Below are positions 1-7,667 of a DNA stretch of 64,000 nucleotides, piece after piece. The stretch covers positions 22,477 through 86,476 of the forward strand of contig NZ_JAQSDA010000024.1 of assembly GCF_029945685.1 (NCBI RefSeq), read 5' to 3'. This stretch comes from Polaromonas sp. (lineage in GTDB: Bacteria; Pseudomonadota; Gammaproteobacteria; Burkholderiales; Burkholderiaceae_C). Below the pieces are notes generated by a model. The model saw nothing but the letters and a program-made list of their open reading frames with translations, made no database searches and was not told where the DNA came from. The stretch's first letter is position 1. Each line of letters begins with the position of its first letter. The position numbers and the translations under genes were made by a program.

Positions 1-263
1 ACCGCATGCGGGTGCCAGCGGTAACTCATCAAGGTTTCGGGCTCGACGCGGTCGATCACCACGTCGAACACCACATGTTCATAACCCTGGATGGTGATGG
101 GTCCCTGCACACGCTGGCCGGGCTCAAAACGTTTTCCGGTGAGCCTGGCGCCAAACCATTTGCCGTATTCCTCGGCGTGGGTGAGTGAATGCCACACCTT
201 GTTGCGCGGGGCCTTGATGTGGACGCTGCGTTCGACGCGGTCGGTGCTGCTGTCGGTGGTCAT
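1..263 (-). CDS. SRPBCC (AHSA1-like) domain protein, 3' part outside window
   Basis: The first 87 residues of a protein whose gene runs off the left edge. The N-terminus (MTTDSSTDRVERSVHIKAP) and the following VWHSLTHAEEYGKWFG and VIDRVEPETLMSYRWHP segments are typical of the SRPBCC/AHSA1 fold, a hydrophobic-cavity domain that binds small ligands or acts as a co-chaperone-like factor. It lies 65 bp downstream of a second SRPBCC gene on the same strand, so the two probably form an operon. In many proteobacteria such genes travel with an ArsR-family repressor; that gene, if present, would lie to the left of this window. The ligand cannot be inferred. Confidence 0.8.
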   Translation of the reverse strand, partial: MTTDSSTDRVERSVHIKAPRNKVWHSLTHAEEYGKWFGARLTGKRFEPGQRVQGPITIQGYEHVVFDVVIDRVEPETLMSYRWHPHA

Positions 264-328
264 GAGTGAACTCCTGTCGGTGAATGTTAGCGGGGTCTGT
301 GGGGGCCGGGGCCAGGCGGGTCAGCGCT

Positions 329-796
329 TCAGGCGGAGCAGTCCGTGACTTCCGGAATGAAAGGCGCACCCTGCCCGGTCTCGACCAGGCTTTGCAGGCT
401 GCCAAGGTACTGGTTCCAGCCGCGTTCGCAGACCCCAAAACATTCGAAGTCCGGCGTGAGACCGATGTGGTCAAAGTCGAGCAGGGTTTTGCCGCCGGGC
501 TGTGGCGTGAGCCGGAAAACGATGTCGGTGCCCACCCATTCGTCCTTGCGCCTGAAAGCGTCGACATTGATCAGGGCCTCCACACAATGCCAGCGCACTT
601 CACGCCCGGGCTCCAGGCTGTTGATCTGCATGACCTTGTGGTGTTCGCCAAAACGGAAGGTGGCCTTGTCGCCCACGGTGGTGGCGACGTCGCAGCTCTG
701 CGTCCACCAGCTGCGCAGGCCGTGCTGTGTGGCCACGGCCTGGTAAACGGCGGCGGGGGAAGCGGCCAGCAGAAGCTGGCGGTGGTAGTGGTTCAT
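329..796 (-). CDS. SRPBCC domain protein (AHSA1/polyketide cyclase-like)
   Basis: A 155-residue protein of usual size for a single SRPBCC domain. The N-terminal stretch AASPAAVYQAVATQHGLRSWW and the C-terminal GWNQYLGSLQSLVETGQG are characteristic of the AHSA1/START-like group. The reading frame is open upstream, but the ATG at 796 has an AAGGAG site at the right distance and removes a non-family hydrophobic extension, so it is chosen as the start. Expression is probably controlled by the two palindromes just upstream (842-857 and 889-904). Function beyond small-molecule binding is unknown. Confidence 0.85.
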   Translation of the reverse strand: MNHYHRQLLLAASPAAVYQAVATQHGLRSWWTQSCDVATTVGDKATFRFGEHHKVMQINSLEPGREVRWHCVEALINVDAFRRKDEWVGTDIVFRLTPQPGGKTLLDFDHIGLTPDFECFGVCERGWNQYLGSLQSLVETGQGAPFIPEVTDCSA

Positions 797-841
797 GAAA
801 AGCTCCTTGCAGATAAATAAAATAGAAATAGACAAGAATAG

Positions 842-904
842 GCAACCATTTAGTTGCATTTATATTCTGCACCGCCTTAACCAGTCATGCAACCATTTTG
901 TTGC
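842..904. promoter_or_regulatory. Paired palindromic operator between SRPBCC operon and dehalogenase gene
   Basis: Two nearly identical inverted repeats, GCAACCATTTAGTTGC (842-857) and GCAACCATTTTGTTGC (889-904), lie 47 bp apart centre to centre in the divergent gap between the SRPBCC gene (start 796) and the dehalogenase gene (start 953). Each has GCAAC/GTTGC arms around a six-base centre. This is what a dimeric repressor site looks like; an ArsR-family protein is a reasonable guess from the SRPBCC neighbourhood, but no such regulator is visible in the window. Confidence 0.6.
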
Positions 905-952
905 ATTATTTGATGCCGCGTCGCCGGCACCCCGCGTGCGGATAATGCGCAA

Positions 953-1666
953 ATGACCACCCCACCCGCACCCGCTCTCCCCCAGGTTCTGGCCTTCGAC
1001 GTTTTCGGCACCGTCGTGGACTGGCACAGCAGCATCGCGCGCGAAGTGCAGGCCCTGCGCCCGGACGTGGACGGCAACGCGTTTGCGCTGGCCTGGCGCG
1101 CCGGCTACCAGCCGGCCATGCGCCGCGTGATGGCCGGTGAGCTGGGCTGGACGCTGATCGACGACCTGCACCGGCTGATCCTCGACAGCATCCTCGGCGA
1201 GTTCGGCCTGGCCGATTTGAGCGAGGCGCAAAAGCAGCACCTGAACAGGGCCTGGCACCGGCTGGACCCGTGGCCCGATGTGGTGGCGGGCCTGACGCGG
1301 CTCAAGTCGCGCTTTACGATCTGCACGCTGTCCAACGGCAACATCGGCCTGCTCACCCACATGGCCAAACGCGCGGGCCTGCCTTGGGACTGCATCCTGT
1401 CGGCCGAAGTCTTTCGCGCCTACAAGCCCGACCCGACCACCTACCTGGGCGTGGCCAGGGTGTTTGATGTGGCCCCCGCCGACGTGATGCTGGTGGCGGC
1501 CCACCAGGACGACCTGGCCGCCGCCCGCGCCTGCGGCCTGCAGACCGCCTACATCGAGCGGCCGGCCGAGTTTGGCGCGGCGCAGCCCAAAGACGTGTCA
1601 CCCGACCCCGCCAACACCTGGCACGCGAGAAACTTTCTGGCCCTGGCAGAGCAGCTGGGCTGCTGA
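953..1666 (+). CDS. Haloacid dehalogenase, type II (HAD superfamily)
   Basis: A 237-residue cytosolic hydrolase. Family members remove halide from L-2-haloacids through an aspartyl-ester intermediate, though many annotated relatives act on other substrates. Visible motifs: FDVFGTVVDW with nucleophile Asp16; LSNGN (motif II); the lysine in YKPDP (motif III); and VAAHQDDLAAARACGL near residue 185, the type II dehalogenase signature. Length matches the family. The ATG at 953 begins shortly after the palindromic operator region, so it may share control with the divergent SRPBCC genes. Confidence 0.9.
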   Translation: MTTPPAPALPQVLAFDVFGTVVDWHSSIAREVQALRPDVDGNAFALAWRAGYQPAMRRVMAGELGWTLIDDLHRLILDSILGEFGLADLSEAQKQHLNRAWHRLDPWPDVVAGLTRLKSRFTICTLSNGNIGLLTHMAKRAGLPWDCILSAEVFRAYKPDPTTYLGVARVFDVAPADVMLVAAHQDDLAAARACGLQTAYIERPAEFGAAQPKDVSPDPANTWHARNFLALAEQLGC

Positions 1667-1700
1667 GGGTATTGGCAGCCGCAAGGACTGCACGCTTTGA

Positions 1701-1817
1701 CAGTCAGCGCAGCAGCCGGCCCGGGCCCTCTACCAGAGCTTTGGCTTCACCTTTTGCGGCCCCTTCGGCAAATACCGGGAAGATCCGAACAGCGTGTTCA
1801 TGACCCTGCGCCTGTAG
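1701..1817 (+). pseudogene. C-terminal remnant of a GNAT acetyltransferase
   Basis: In the gap after the dehalogenase, one frame reads ARALYQSFGFTFCGPFG, then KYREDPNSVFMTLRL and a stop at 1815-1817. This is the conserved C-terminal end of GNAT N-acetyltransferases (the LYxxxGF acetyl-CoA-binding helix followed by the final strand). An in-frame stop at 1698-1700 and the absence of the rest of the fold show it is a fragment with no start. It looks like the tail of a deleted gene. Confidence 0.65.
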
Positions 1818-1861
1818 GTCGCCCCCCCGAACGCAGACTGGCGTCGGTCAGCGCCCCAGGC

Positions 1862-2506
1862 TCAGGCCGGCGCCGTCTCGCTGGCACGTCCGCGCCGGCT
1901 CGACAACAACACGTTGTCCTTGGCGATCGCCTCACCCGCCTGCATGGCTGCGATCCAGTCGCTGGTACTGGTCACCGCCGCGAAGTTGCTGTGGAACACC
2001 ACGCAGAAAACTCGGTGAATTTCTTCCGCGCTCGCCCGGCCCGCGGCATTGGCGTAGGGCAAGGAGCCACTCGCATCGGCGAGAAACTCCACGGTCAGGC
2101 CACGATGCATGGCCTCGAACGCGGTGGCGGCGTCGCAGTTATGCGTCATGTAACCCGCCAGGCTGAGCGTGTCGATCCGTTCACGGGCAATCCAGTCGGC
2201 GAAGTCGGTCCCGGTGAAAACGCTGGGAAAGGTCTTGGTGACCAGATGGTCATGCGGGCGCCGCGCAACCTCCGGATGCAGCTGTCCGTTGTGCGCATCC
2301 GCCTGAAACAGCGGCGCGCCTTTTGCGGCGTGGTGGCGCACCACCACGACAGGAATGCCGGCTGCGCTGGCTGCATCCATGGCCTGCGTCACCTTGGGCA
2401 ATGACTGCCCTGTGGGCGGGTATTCGATGGGTAAACCGCCGCCTTCGAAATATTCGTTTTGCACGTCGATCACCACCAGGGCGCGGCGCAGTGTGGGCTT
2501 GTTCAC
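1862..2506 (-). CDS. Cysteine hydrolase of the isochorismatase family
   Basis: A 214-residue alpha/beta hydrolase of the isochorismatase/nicotinamidase type. The catalytic triad is visible: Asp14 in VVIDVQNEY, Lys91 in LVTKTFPSVF and Cys124 in GYMTHNCDAAT. The start is a GTG at 2506-2504 preceded by AAGGAG; the longer open frame upstream adds 25 residues with no family match. It is divergent from a GlxA-type regulator (start 2601), a pairing that commonly means the regulator controls the hydrolase. Substrate is probably an amide or N-carbamoyl compound, but this is not determined. Confidence 0.87.
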   Translation of the reverse strand: MNKPTLRRALVVIDVQNEYFEGGGLPIEYPPTGQSLPKVTQAMDAASAAGIPVVVVRHHAAKGAPLFQADAHNGQLHPEVARRPHDHLVTKTFPSVFTGTDFADWIARERIDTLSLAGYMTHNCDAATAFEAMHRGLTVEFLADASGSLPYANAAGRASAEEIHRVFCVVFHSNFAAVTSTSDWIAAMQAGEAIAKDNVLLSSRRGRASETAPA

Positions 2507-2600
2507 AAGTAGCTCCTTTTCAGTTGGGACAGGGTCATTGTTCGCCTGCACATGCCGGATGGAAAGTGGCCCAAAAGCCAATTATCGATAGAATCGGGCC

Positions 2601-3578
2601 ATGCGCACCTCTCCAGCAGAGTCTGTCGCCGTCGTCGCCTTCGACGGTATCAGTCCCTTTCATCTGTCCGTGCCCTGCCTGGTGTTCGGTGAGGATCGGA
2701 CGGAGTCGGGCCGGCCGCGCTTTCGACTGCAGGTGTGTTCGCTCGAATCCGGCCCCCTGCGCACCAACGCCGGCTTTTCCATCGAAGCTTCGCATGGGCT
2801 GGAAGCCATCCGCCGGGCCCGGATTGTGGTGGTGCCGTCGTGGCGCAACGACGGGCAGCCCGCGCCCCCCGCGCTGCTGAAAGCGCTGCGGGATGCCCAT
2901 CGGCGCGGCGCAACGGTGGTGGGGCTGTGTCTGGGCGCCTTTGTACTGGCTGAAGCCGGCCTGCTGGACGGCCGTCCCGCCACGACGCACTGGCATTTGG
3001 CTGCCGCCTTTGCCAGGCGGTATCCGTCCGTCAAGCTGCAGCCCGAAGTCCTGTATGTGGACAACGGCGACGTGCTCACCTCGGCCGGCACGGCAGCCGC
3101 CATCGATTGCTGCCTTCACCTTCTGCGCGTGCGCCACGGGGCCGAGGCCGCCAACCAGGCCGCCCGCCGCATGGTGGTGGCGCCTCATCGCCAGGGCGGG
3201 CAGGCCCAATACATTCGCCAGCCGGTGCCGGCCGCGCCCGAGCGTGACCGCCTGATGCCGCTGCTGGAATGGCTGGGCCAGCACCCGCAGCAACCGCACC
3301 AGCTTGACGAGCTCGCCCGGCGCGCATTGATGAGCCGGCGCACGTTCACGCGGCGCTTTCGCGAAGCCACGGGCACCACGGTGGGCCAATGGCTGCAGAA
3401 CCAGCGCCTGGCCTTGGCACAGCGCCTGCTGGAAACAAGCGACCGGCCGGTTGAGGCGGTCGCAGCCGATGCGGGGTTCGGATCAGCCGTCTCGCTGCGT
3501 CAGCACTTTACGGCAGCCTTCAGGGTGTCGCCCTCCGCGTACCGGCGACAGTTCTCCACCGTGCAGCGCGGGCCCTGA
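2601..3578 (+). CDS. GlxA-family transcriptional regulator (DJ-1/PfpI domain plus AraC HTH)
   Basis: 325 residues in the classic two-part layout: an N-terminal DJ-1/PfpI-like domain (about 8-175, with VGLCLGAFVLAEAG and Cys110 at the nucleophile elbow) and a C-terminal AraC DNA-binding domain (about 225-320, with RRALMSRRTFTRRFREATG and AADAGFGSAVSLRQHF). Such proteins are ligand-responsive activators of catabolic genes. It is transcribed away from the isochorismatase-like hydrolase, with about 95 bp between start codons, so it most likely regulates that gene and itself. Confidence 0.9.
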   Translation: MRTSPAESVAVVAFDGISPFHLSVPCLVFGEDRTESGRPRFRLQVCSLESGPLRTNAGFSIEASHGLEAIRRARIVVVPSWRNDGQPAPPALLKALRDAHRRGATVVGLCLGAFVLAEAGLLDGRPATTHWHLAAAFARRYPSVKLQPEVLYVDNGDVLTSAGTAAAIDCCLHLLRVRHGAEAANQAARRMVVAPHRQGGQAQYIRQPVPAAPERDRLMPLLEWLGQHPQQPHQLDELARRALMSRRTFTRRFREATGTTVGQWLQNQRLALAQRLLETSDRPVEAVAADAGFGSAVSLRQHFTAAFRVSPSAYRRQFSTVQRGP

Positions 3579-3721
3579 GTCCAACGCCGTTTGCATCGGC
3601 GCGCGCCGGGCGGCACACACGCCAACTGTCGATCATTGAAAACTCACACCCAAGCGTTCTGCGCGACAAGCAGGACAGTCCTTGATAAGCTTCCTACTCT
3701 GCGACAAACCAGGTTGGCCCC

Positions 3722-4195
3722 ATGAACCTTTCCCTCTCCCTCTTCCCCCTCGGCTGGCAGCACTACCTGCTCGGCGGGCTCATCATTGGCCTGGGCACGT
3801 CGCTGCTGTTCGTGCTGACGGGCCGCATCGGCGGCATGAGCACGGTGTTCTCCAGCACCTGGTCCTTCATGCTGCGCCGGCCGTTTTTCCAGCAGGCGCG
3901 TTTTGTCGAGTCGCGCGGCTGGCGGCTGGTGTATGCGGCCGGGCTGATTCTCGGCGCGCTGGTCTGGTGGCTGGGTTTTGCCGGCGGCAAGCCGGAAGCC
4001 ACGGCGGTGCCGGTGTGGCAGTTGCTGGTGGGCGGCTTCTTCGTGGGTTACGGCGCGCGGCTGGGCAACGGCTGCACCTCGGGCCACGGCATCTGCGGGC
4101 TGGGTTCGCTGCAGTTGCCTTCGCTGATGGCGGTGCTGACCTTCATGGCCACCGCCTTCCTGACGGCCAACCTGGCGGCGAGGTGGCTGTCATGA
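3722..4195 (+). CDS. YeeE/YedE family membrane protein, first half-transporter
   Basis: 157 residues with about four hydrophobic helices. The GNGCTSGHGICGLGSL segment with Cys118 and Cys125 is the signature of YeeE/YedE proteins, which move thiosulfate or related sulfur compounds through a cysteine relay. Its TGA overlaps the ATG of the next gene (ATGA), so the two half-size proteins are translationally coupled and presumably assemble together, as in two-gene PmpA/PmpB-type systems. No sulfur-transferase or persulfide dioxygenase gene is adjacent, so the substrate is open. Confidence 0.85.
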   Translation: MNLSLSLFPLGWQHYLLGGLIIGLGTSLLFVLTGRIGGMSTVFSSTWSFMLRRPFFQQARFVESRGWRLVYAAGLILGALVWWLGFAGGKPEATAVPVWQLLVGGFFVGYGARLGNGCTSGHGICGLGSLQLPSLMAVLTFMATAFLTANLAARWLS

Positions 4196-4602
4196 GCGGC
4201 GCGGCGCGCGGCCTGGCCACGTTGGCAGCGGGCGCGCTGTTTGGTTTTGGCCTGTCGTACTCGACCATGATCCGGCCCGAGGTGGTGCTGAGCTTTCTGC
4301 GCTTTGAGGACTTCGGGCTCATGCTGGTGATGGGCGGCGCCGTCGTGGTGGTGGCGCTGGTTTACAAACTGGCGCCCCGGCTGCTGGCCCGGCCGCTGCT
4401 GGGCGACCATTTCCACACCCACCCCAGCGCCTGGAACCGCGACACCGCGGTGGGCGCGGCACTGTTCGGCGTGGGCTGGGGGCTGTGCGGCGTGTGCCCC
4501 GGCCCGGCCATTGCCGGCCTGGGCGCGGGCAACGTGGACCTGTTGTGGGCGCTGGCCGGCATAACGTTGGGCGCGCTGGTGCAGGGGCTGCGGGCCAAGT
4601 GA
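4192..4602 (+). CDS. YeeE/YedE family membrane protein, second half-transporter
   Basis: 136 residues starting at the ATG inside the ATGA overlap with the preceding gene. Hydrophobic segments at about 8-25, 42-60 and 88-130 and the motif [17 protein letters not shown] (Cys99, Cys102) identify the partner half of a YeeE/YedE transporter. The cysteines face those of the first half in this family. Its TGA overlaps the GTG start of rluE, giving a tightly packed run of four genes (3722-5820) that may be one transcript even though the last two act on RNA or unknown substrates. Confidence 0.82.
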   Translation: MSGAARGLATLAAGALFGFGLSYSTMIRPEVVLSFLRFEDFGLMLVMGGAVVVVALVYKLAPRLLARPLLGDHFHTHPSAWNRDTAVGAALFGVGWGLCGVCPGPAIAGLGAGNVDLLWALAGITLGALVQGLRAK

Positions 4603-5174
4603 ACGACCGCCTGGCCCGCCTGATTCTTTTCAACAAGCCTTATGGCGTGCTGAGCCAGTTCACGCCGGAGGGGCGCTGGCGCGGACTCAAGGACTTCATC
4701 GCGATCCCGGACGTGTACGTGGCCGGCCGGCTCGACGCCGACAGCGAAGGCCTGCTGCTGCTGACCGACAACGGCCGGCTGCAGGCCCGCATCAGTGACC
4801 CTCGCTTCAAGATGGAAAAAACCTACTGGGTGCAGGTCGAAGGTCTGCCCGACGAAGCAGCGTTGCAGGCGCTGCGTGCAGGCGTGCAGCTCAAGGACGG
4901 CCTCACGCTGCCGGCCCGGGCCCGCCTGCTGTCGCCGCCGCCCGGGGTGTGGGAACGCGAGCCGCCGATACGCACCCGGCAAGCCATTCCCACAGCCTGG
5001 ATCGAGCTGGTGATCCGCGAAGGCCGCAACCGCCAGGTGCGGCGCATGACAGCGGCCACGGGTTTTCCGACGCTGCGCCTGATTCGTGCGGCGATCGGCC
5101 CCTACCGCCTGGACGGCCTGGCGCCGGGCAGCTGGCGTGAAGAGCAACAGGAGACCGACCATGACGATGCCTGA
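4599..5174 (+). CDS. rluE: 23S rRNA pseudouridine synthase, RluE type
   Basis: 191 residues, beginning at a GTG (4599) that overlaps the stop codon of the previous gene; earlier in-frame starts would run through that gene and add unrelated sequence. Motifs: [14 protein letters not shown] at the N-terminus, [15 protein letters not shown] with catalytic Asp46, and [19 protein letters not shown] near the C-terminus. The absence of an S4 domain and the sequence pattern fit RluE, which modifies U2457 of 23S rRNA in E. coli. Its 3' end overlaps the following methyltransferase by 14 bp. Confidence 0.85.
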   Translation: MNDRLARLILFNKPYGVLSQFTPEGRWRGLKDFIAIPDVYVAGRLDADSEGLLLLTDNGRLQARISDPRFKMEKTYWVQVEGLPDEAALQALRAGVQLKDGLTLPARARLLSPPPGVWEREPPIRTRQAIPTAWIELVIREGRNRQVRRMTAATGFPTLRLIRAAIGPYRLDGLAPGSWREEQQETDHDDA

Positions 5175-5820
5175 AAAAGAGACGGTGCAGCCAGCGGCCG
5201 GCGCGTCCTGGTACGACCGCCACATCCTGCCGCGCGCGCTGGACTTTGCCTGCGGCCTGCCGATGCTGGGCCGTCAGCGCCAGCTCGTGGTGCCGCTGGC
5301 GCGTGGCCGTGTGCTGGAAGTCGGCGTGGGCACGGGACTGAACATGCCGTACTACGACAAGTCCCGCGTCAGCCGCATCACCGCGCTGGACCCGGCGCTG
5401 GAGCTGCACCCGCTGGCGCTTGAGCGCATCGCGCAGGCCGGGCTGGACGTGGAACTGCTGGCACTGTCGGCCGAGAAAATTCCCCTGCCCGATGCGAGCT
5501 GCGACACGGTGCTGATGACTTACACCCTGTGTTCCATCCCCGACCCGCTGGCCGCACTGAAAGAAATGCGCCGCGTACTCGCGCCCGGTGGCCGGTTGCT
5601 GTACTGCGAACATGGCCGCGCGCCTGATGCCTCGGTGCGGCGCTGGCAGGAGCGGTTGCAGCCCCTGTGGGGCAAGGTGGCGGGGGGCTGCCACCTGGGG
5701 CGCGACATTCCGGCCCTGCTGCAGGAGGCCGGCTTTGTGCTGCCTGACCTGCACACACGTTACCTGCCCGGGCCGCGGCCCTTCACCTTCCACTACTGGG
5801 GCGAGGCCCTGCCCGCCTGA
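5161..5820 (+). CDS. Class I SAM-dependent methyltransferase
   Basis: 219 residues with a Methyltransf_11-type Rossmann fold. The SAM-binding motif I is [15 protein letters not shown] (about 51-65), followed by the acidic strand end [10 protein letters not shown] and [26 protein letters not shown] (motifs IV-V). The ATG at 5161 has an AGGAG site and overlaps the end of rluE. The C-terminal [11 protein letters not shown] resembles small phospholipid- or thiol-methyltransferase-like proteins of this group, but the acceptor substrate is not identifiable. Confidence 0.83.
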   Translation: MTMPEKETVQPAAGASWYDRHILPRALDFACGLPMLGRQRQLVVPLARGRVLEVGVGTGLNMPYYDKSRVSRITALDPALELHPLALERIAQAGLDVELLALSAEKIPLPDASCDTVLMTYTLCSIPDPLAALKEMRRVLAPGGRLLYCEHGRAPDASVRRWQERLQPLWGKVAGGCHLGRDIPALLQEAGFVLPDLHTRYLPGPRPFTFHYWGEALPA

Positions 5821-5847
5821 ACACGGCCTGCGGACCGCCCCGGCGTT

Positions 5848-6411
5848 TTACTCGGTGTCGCCCATCACCAGGTAACGCTTGACCAGGTCGAAGAAGCGGT
5901 CGTAAAACGCATCGGAGGTGATGGTTTCGCTGCTGACCTTGACCAGCGAGTCGTTGCTGGCGCTGAAGGGCAGCGAGACCGACCCGATCGCCCCCACCCC
6001 GAGGCTGGCCGAGTTGTTGCTCTTCTTCAGGGCATAACTGTCCTGCAGGGCCGTGACAAAACCCAGGCTGACCTTGCCGTCGGCGCTGTCCGGCGCGCAC
6101 ACCACGCGAATCGCGATCTGAAGATGCGCCTCGGGCTCAGGCTGAAAACTTTTCTGCGCGTCCACCAGGTCCTTCCTGGCGGTGTTGATGAGGTAACCCT
6201 GGCTCAGCAGGGCCCGCCGGGACGCCTCGCAGGTCTGCGCGGGTGTGGCGTCAAACAGGCGCGAGTAGGTGGCGGTGGATGCGAACTGCTCCTGCAAGGG
6301 GAACTGCTTGATCGGTGCGGCGCAGCCGGCCAGCAGCGCCAGCAGCGCCAGCCCGCCGAAGGCGCCCGGCAGCGCCACGGAGGTCTTGCCGCGTATCCAG
6401 GACAGGTTCAA
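5848..6411 (-). CDS. DUF2242 family lipoprotein
   Basis: 187 residues. A TTG at 6411 with AAGGAG nine bases upstream is the best start; it leads into a signal peptide with lipobox LLAGC (Cys30). The body (TCEASRRALLSQGYLI, VVCAPDSADGKVSLGFV, YALKKSNNSASLGVGAIGS, YDRFFDLVKRYL) matches DUF2242, a family found mainly in Burkholderiales with no known role. It is likely anchored in the outer membrane. An alternative in-frame ATG at 6450 would add 13 residues but lacks a ribosome site. Confidence 0.8.
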   Translation of the reverse strand: MNLSWIRGKTSVALPGAFGGLALLALLAGCAAPIKQFPLQEQFASTATYSRLFDATPAQTCEASRRALLSQGYLINTARKDLVDAQKSFQPEPEAHLQIAIRVVCAPDSADGKVSLGFVTALQDSYALKKSNNSASLGVGAIGSVSLPFSASNDSLVKVSSETITSDAFYDRFFDLVKRYLVMGDTE

Positions 6412-6721
6412 AACAGGGATCTCCTTCAGTCGATCACAGCGCCGGAACAAGCGCCGACACGGGGCCAGTCAGCCTACCACAGCGACCCGTCTGGGGGGCA
6501 GCCAGGTCGAGTCAGGAAACCGCTCGACAGATGCTGACGCCCGACCAGAACTGAACGCCCGACGCGGGCTACCACGCGGCACGTCATGCGGTGTGGCCTG
6601 CTCACCGGCACCTGAAAAACACCAGCTTTGCGCACTGCTTTGCGCCCTGCCCTGTGCCAACCTCCCCGGCCATTTATGGGCGCCCCCAGACATGCAACAC
6701 TGCACTAGAATCGGCTTGCGT
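6412..6721. other. Intergenic region upstream of tRNA-Ala
   Basis: About 310 bases between the DUF2242 lipoprotein start and the tRNA. I see no gene-like frame with a ribosome site. The only clear signal is TAGAAT at 6706-6711, a good -10 element placed eleven bases before the tRNA; no strong -35 is visible. Confidence 0.5.
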
Positions 6722-6797
6722 GGGGGGGTAGCTCAGCTGGGAGAGCGCTGCGTTCGCAATGCAGAGGTCGGGAGTTCGATCCTCCTCCTCTCCACCA
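6722..6797 (+). tRNA. tRNA-Ala, anticodon CGC
   Basis: A 76-base cloverleaf with encoded CCA. Acceptor GGGGGGG (6722-6728) pairs with CCTCTCC (6787-6793) and contains the G3:U70 wobble that identifies alanine tRNAs. The anticodon stem CTGCG/TGCAG closes the loop TTCGCAA, giving anticodon CGC (reads GCG). The T arm is GGGAG-TTCGATC-CTCCT. A run of T follows at 6799-6804. The GCG-reading isoacceptor fits a high-GC genome. Confidence 0.95.
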
Positions 6798-6820
6798 CTT
6801 TTTTCACTCCGTCTGTTTCG

Positions 6821-7486
6821 ATGCACTCCCTGCCCTCCCCAGCCGCCACGGCGCGGCGCCATTTGCTGCTTGGCGGCCTTGCCAGCGCCATGCTGCTGGC
6901 CACGGGCTGCTCAAAGTCGGCCAAACCCACTGCCAGAACGCTGGCCGGGGACGCCACGCTGCTGTGCCTCGGTGATTCGCTGACCTTCGGGTATGGCGCG
7001 CCGGCCGGCACCGCGTACCCGCCGGTGCTGGAGCAACTGACCGGACACGTGGCGCAGAACGCCGGTGTCAACGGCGACACGGCCGAGGGGGCACTGGCCC
7101 GACTGCCGGCGCTGCTGCAGGCCAACACGCCGGGCCTGGTGCTGGTGTCGATTGGCGGCAATGACTTTTTGCGCAAGCTGCCGCCGGAGCGCACGCGGGC
7201 CGCGCTCACATCCATCGTGCAGACAGCCGCGGCCAGCGCGCAGGTGGTGCTGATTGCGCAGCCCGAGCCGGCGCTGATGGCGCTGGCCACCGGCGCGCTG
7301 AAAGACCACGGGATGTATGCTGAAGTCGCCAGCGCCACCGGCGTGCCGCTGTTTGCGGGGGGCTGGTCACACGTGCTGTCGCGGCCCGAACTGCGCTCGG
7401 ACCAGATTCACGCCAATGCCGAGGGCTACAAGGTGTTTGCCGAACGCCTGGCAGCGTGGCTGCGTGAACAGAAATACCTGGCCTGA
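6821..7486 (+). CDS. SGNH/GDSL hydrolase, arylesterase-like lipoprotein
   Basis: 221 residues. Signal sequence with a twin-arginine-like ARRHLLLGG start and lipobox LLATGC (Cys30) suggests an envelope lipoprotein. Catalytic blocks: GDSLTFGYG with Ser53, GGND at 112-115, and SDQIH with Asp194 and His197. This matches the TesA/arylesterase group that cleaves short acyl esters and thioesters. The ATG lies only 24 bases after the tRNA CCA end and has no Shine-Dalgarno sequence, so translation may be weak or leaderless. Confidence 0.85.
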   Translation: MHSLPSPAATARRHLLLGGLASAMLLATGCSKSAKPTARTLAGDATLLCLGDSLTFGYGAPAGTAYPPVLEQLTGHVAQNAGVNGDTAEGALARLPALLQANTPGLVLVSIGGNDFLRKLPPERTRAALTSIVQTAAASAQVVLIAQPEPALMALATGALKDHGMYAEVASATGVPLFAGGWSHVLSRPELRSDQIHANAEGYKVFAERLAAWLREQKYLA

Positions 7487-7537
7487 GCTGCCGGCCCCAT
7501 GAGCCGGCCTCATGAGCCGGCCGCGATATTGCTCTGC

Positions 7538-7583
7538 TTTTTATAGCTACTTGCGCACGCCCCTGTTGGGCTACAGCCGTTTT
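7538..7583 (+). repeat. Dispersed intergenic repeat, copy A
   Basis: Reads TTTTTATAGCTACTTGCGC followed by a GGGCTACAGC half and a T-run. It belongs to the family of short imperfect elements seen between many genes in this window (core ATAGCTGCTTGCGC, then a GGGCTnnnG segment and T-rich end). It sits downstream of the SGNH esterase. Confidence 0.6.
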
Positions 7584-7607
7584 GACCACATTTTGACCAC
7601 CGAAATA

Positions 7608-7634
7608 GAAAAGCCAGGCACTGCCTGGCTTTTC
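7608..7634. terminator. Bidirectional intrinsic terminator
   Basis: Near-perfect hairpin with arms GAAAAGCCAGGCA and TGCCTGGCTTTTC, flanked by A and T tracts, placed between the convergent esterase gene (ends 7486) and the repeat-protein gene (ends 7668). The A/T symmetry lets it work for both strands. Confidence 0.85.
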
Positions 7635-7667
7635 TTGTTCCGGCGCTGTCAGCGCCCGGAATCGGCC

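Noticed and set aside
1697..2404. 235-residue plus-strand frame over the isochorismatase gene
   Set aside because: It overlaps the conserved hydrolase on the opposite strand and has no family sequence; only the short GNAT remnant in another frame is meaningful.
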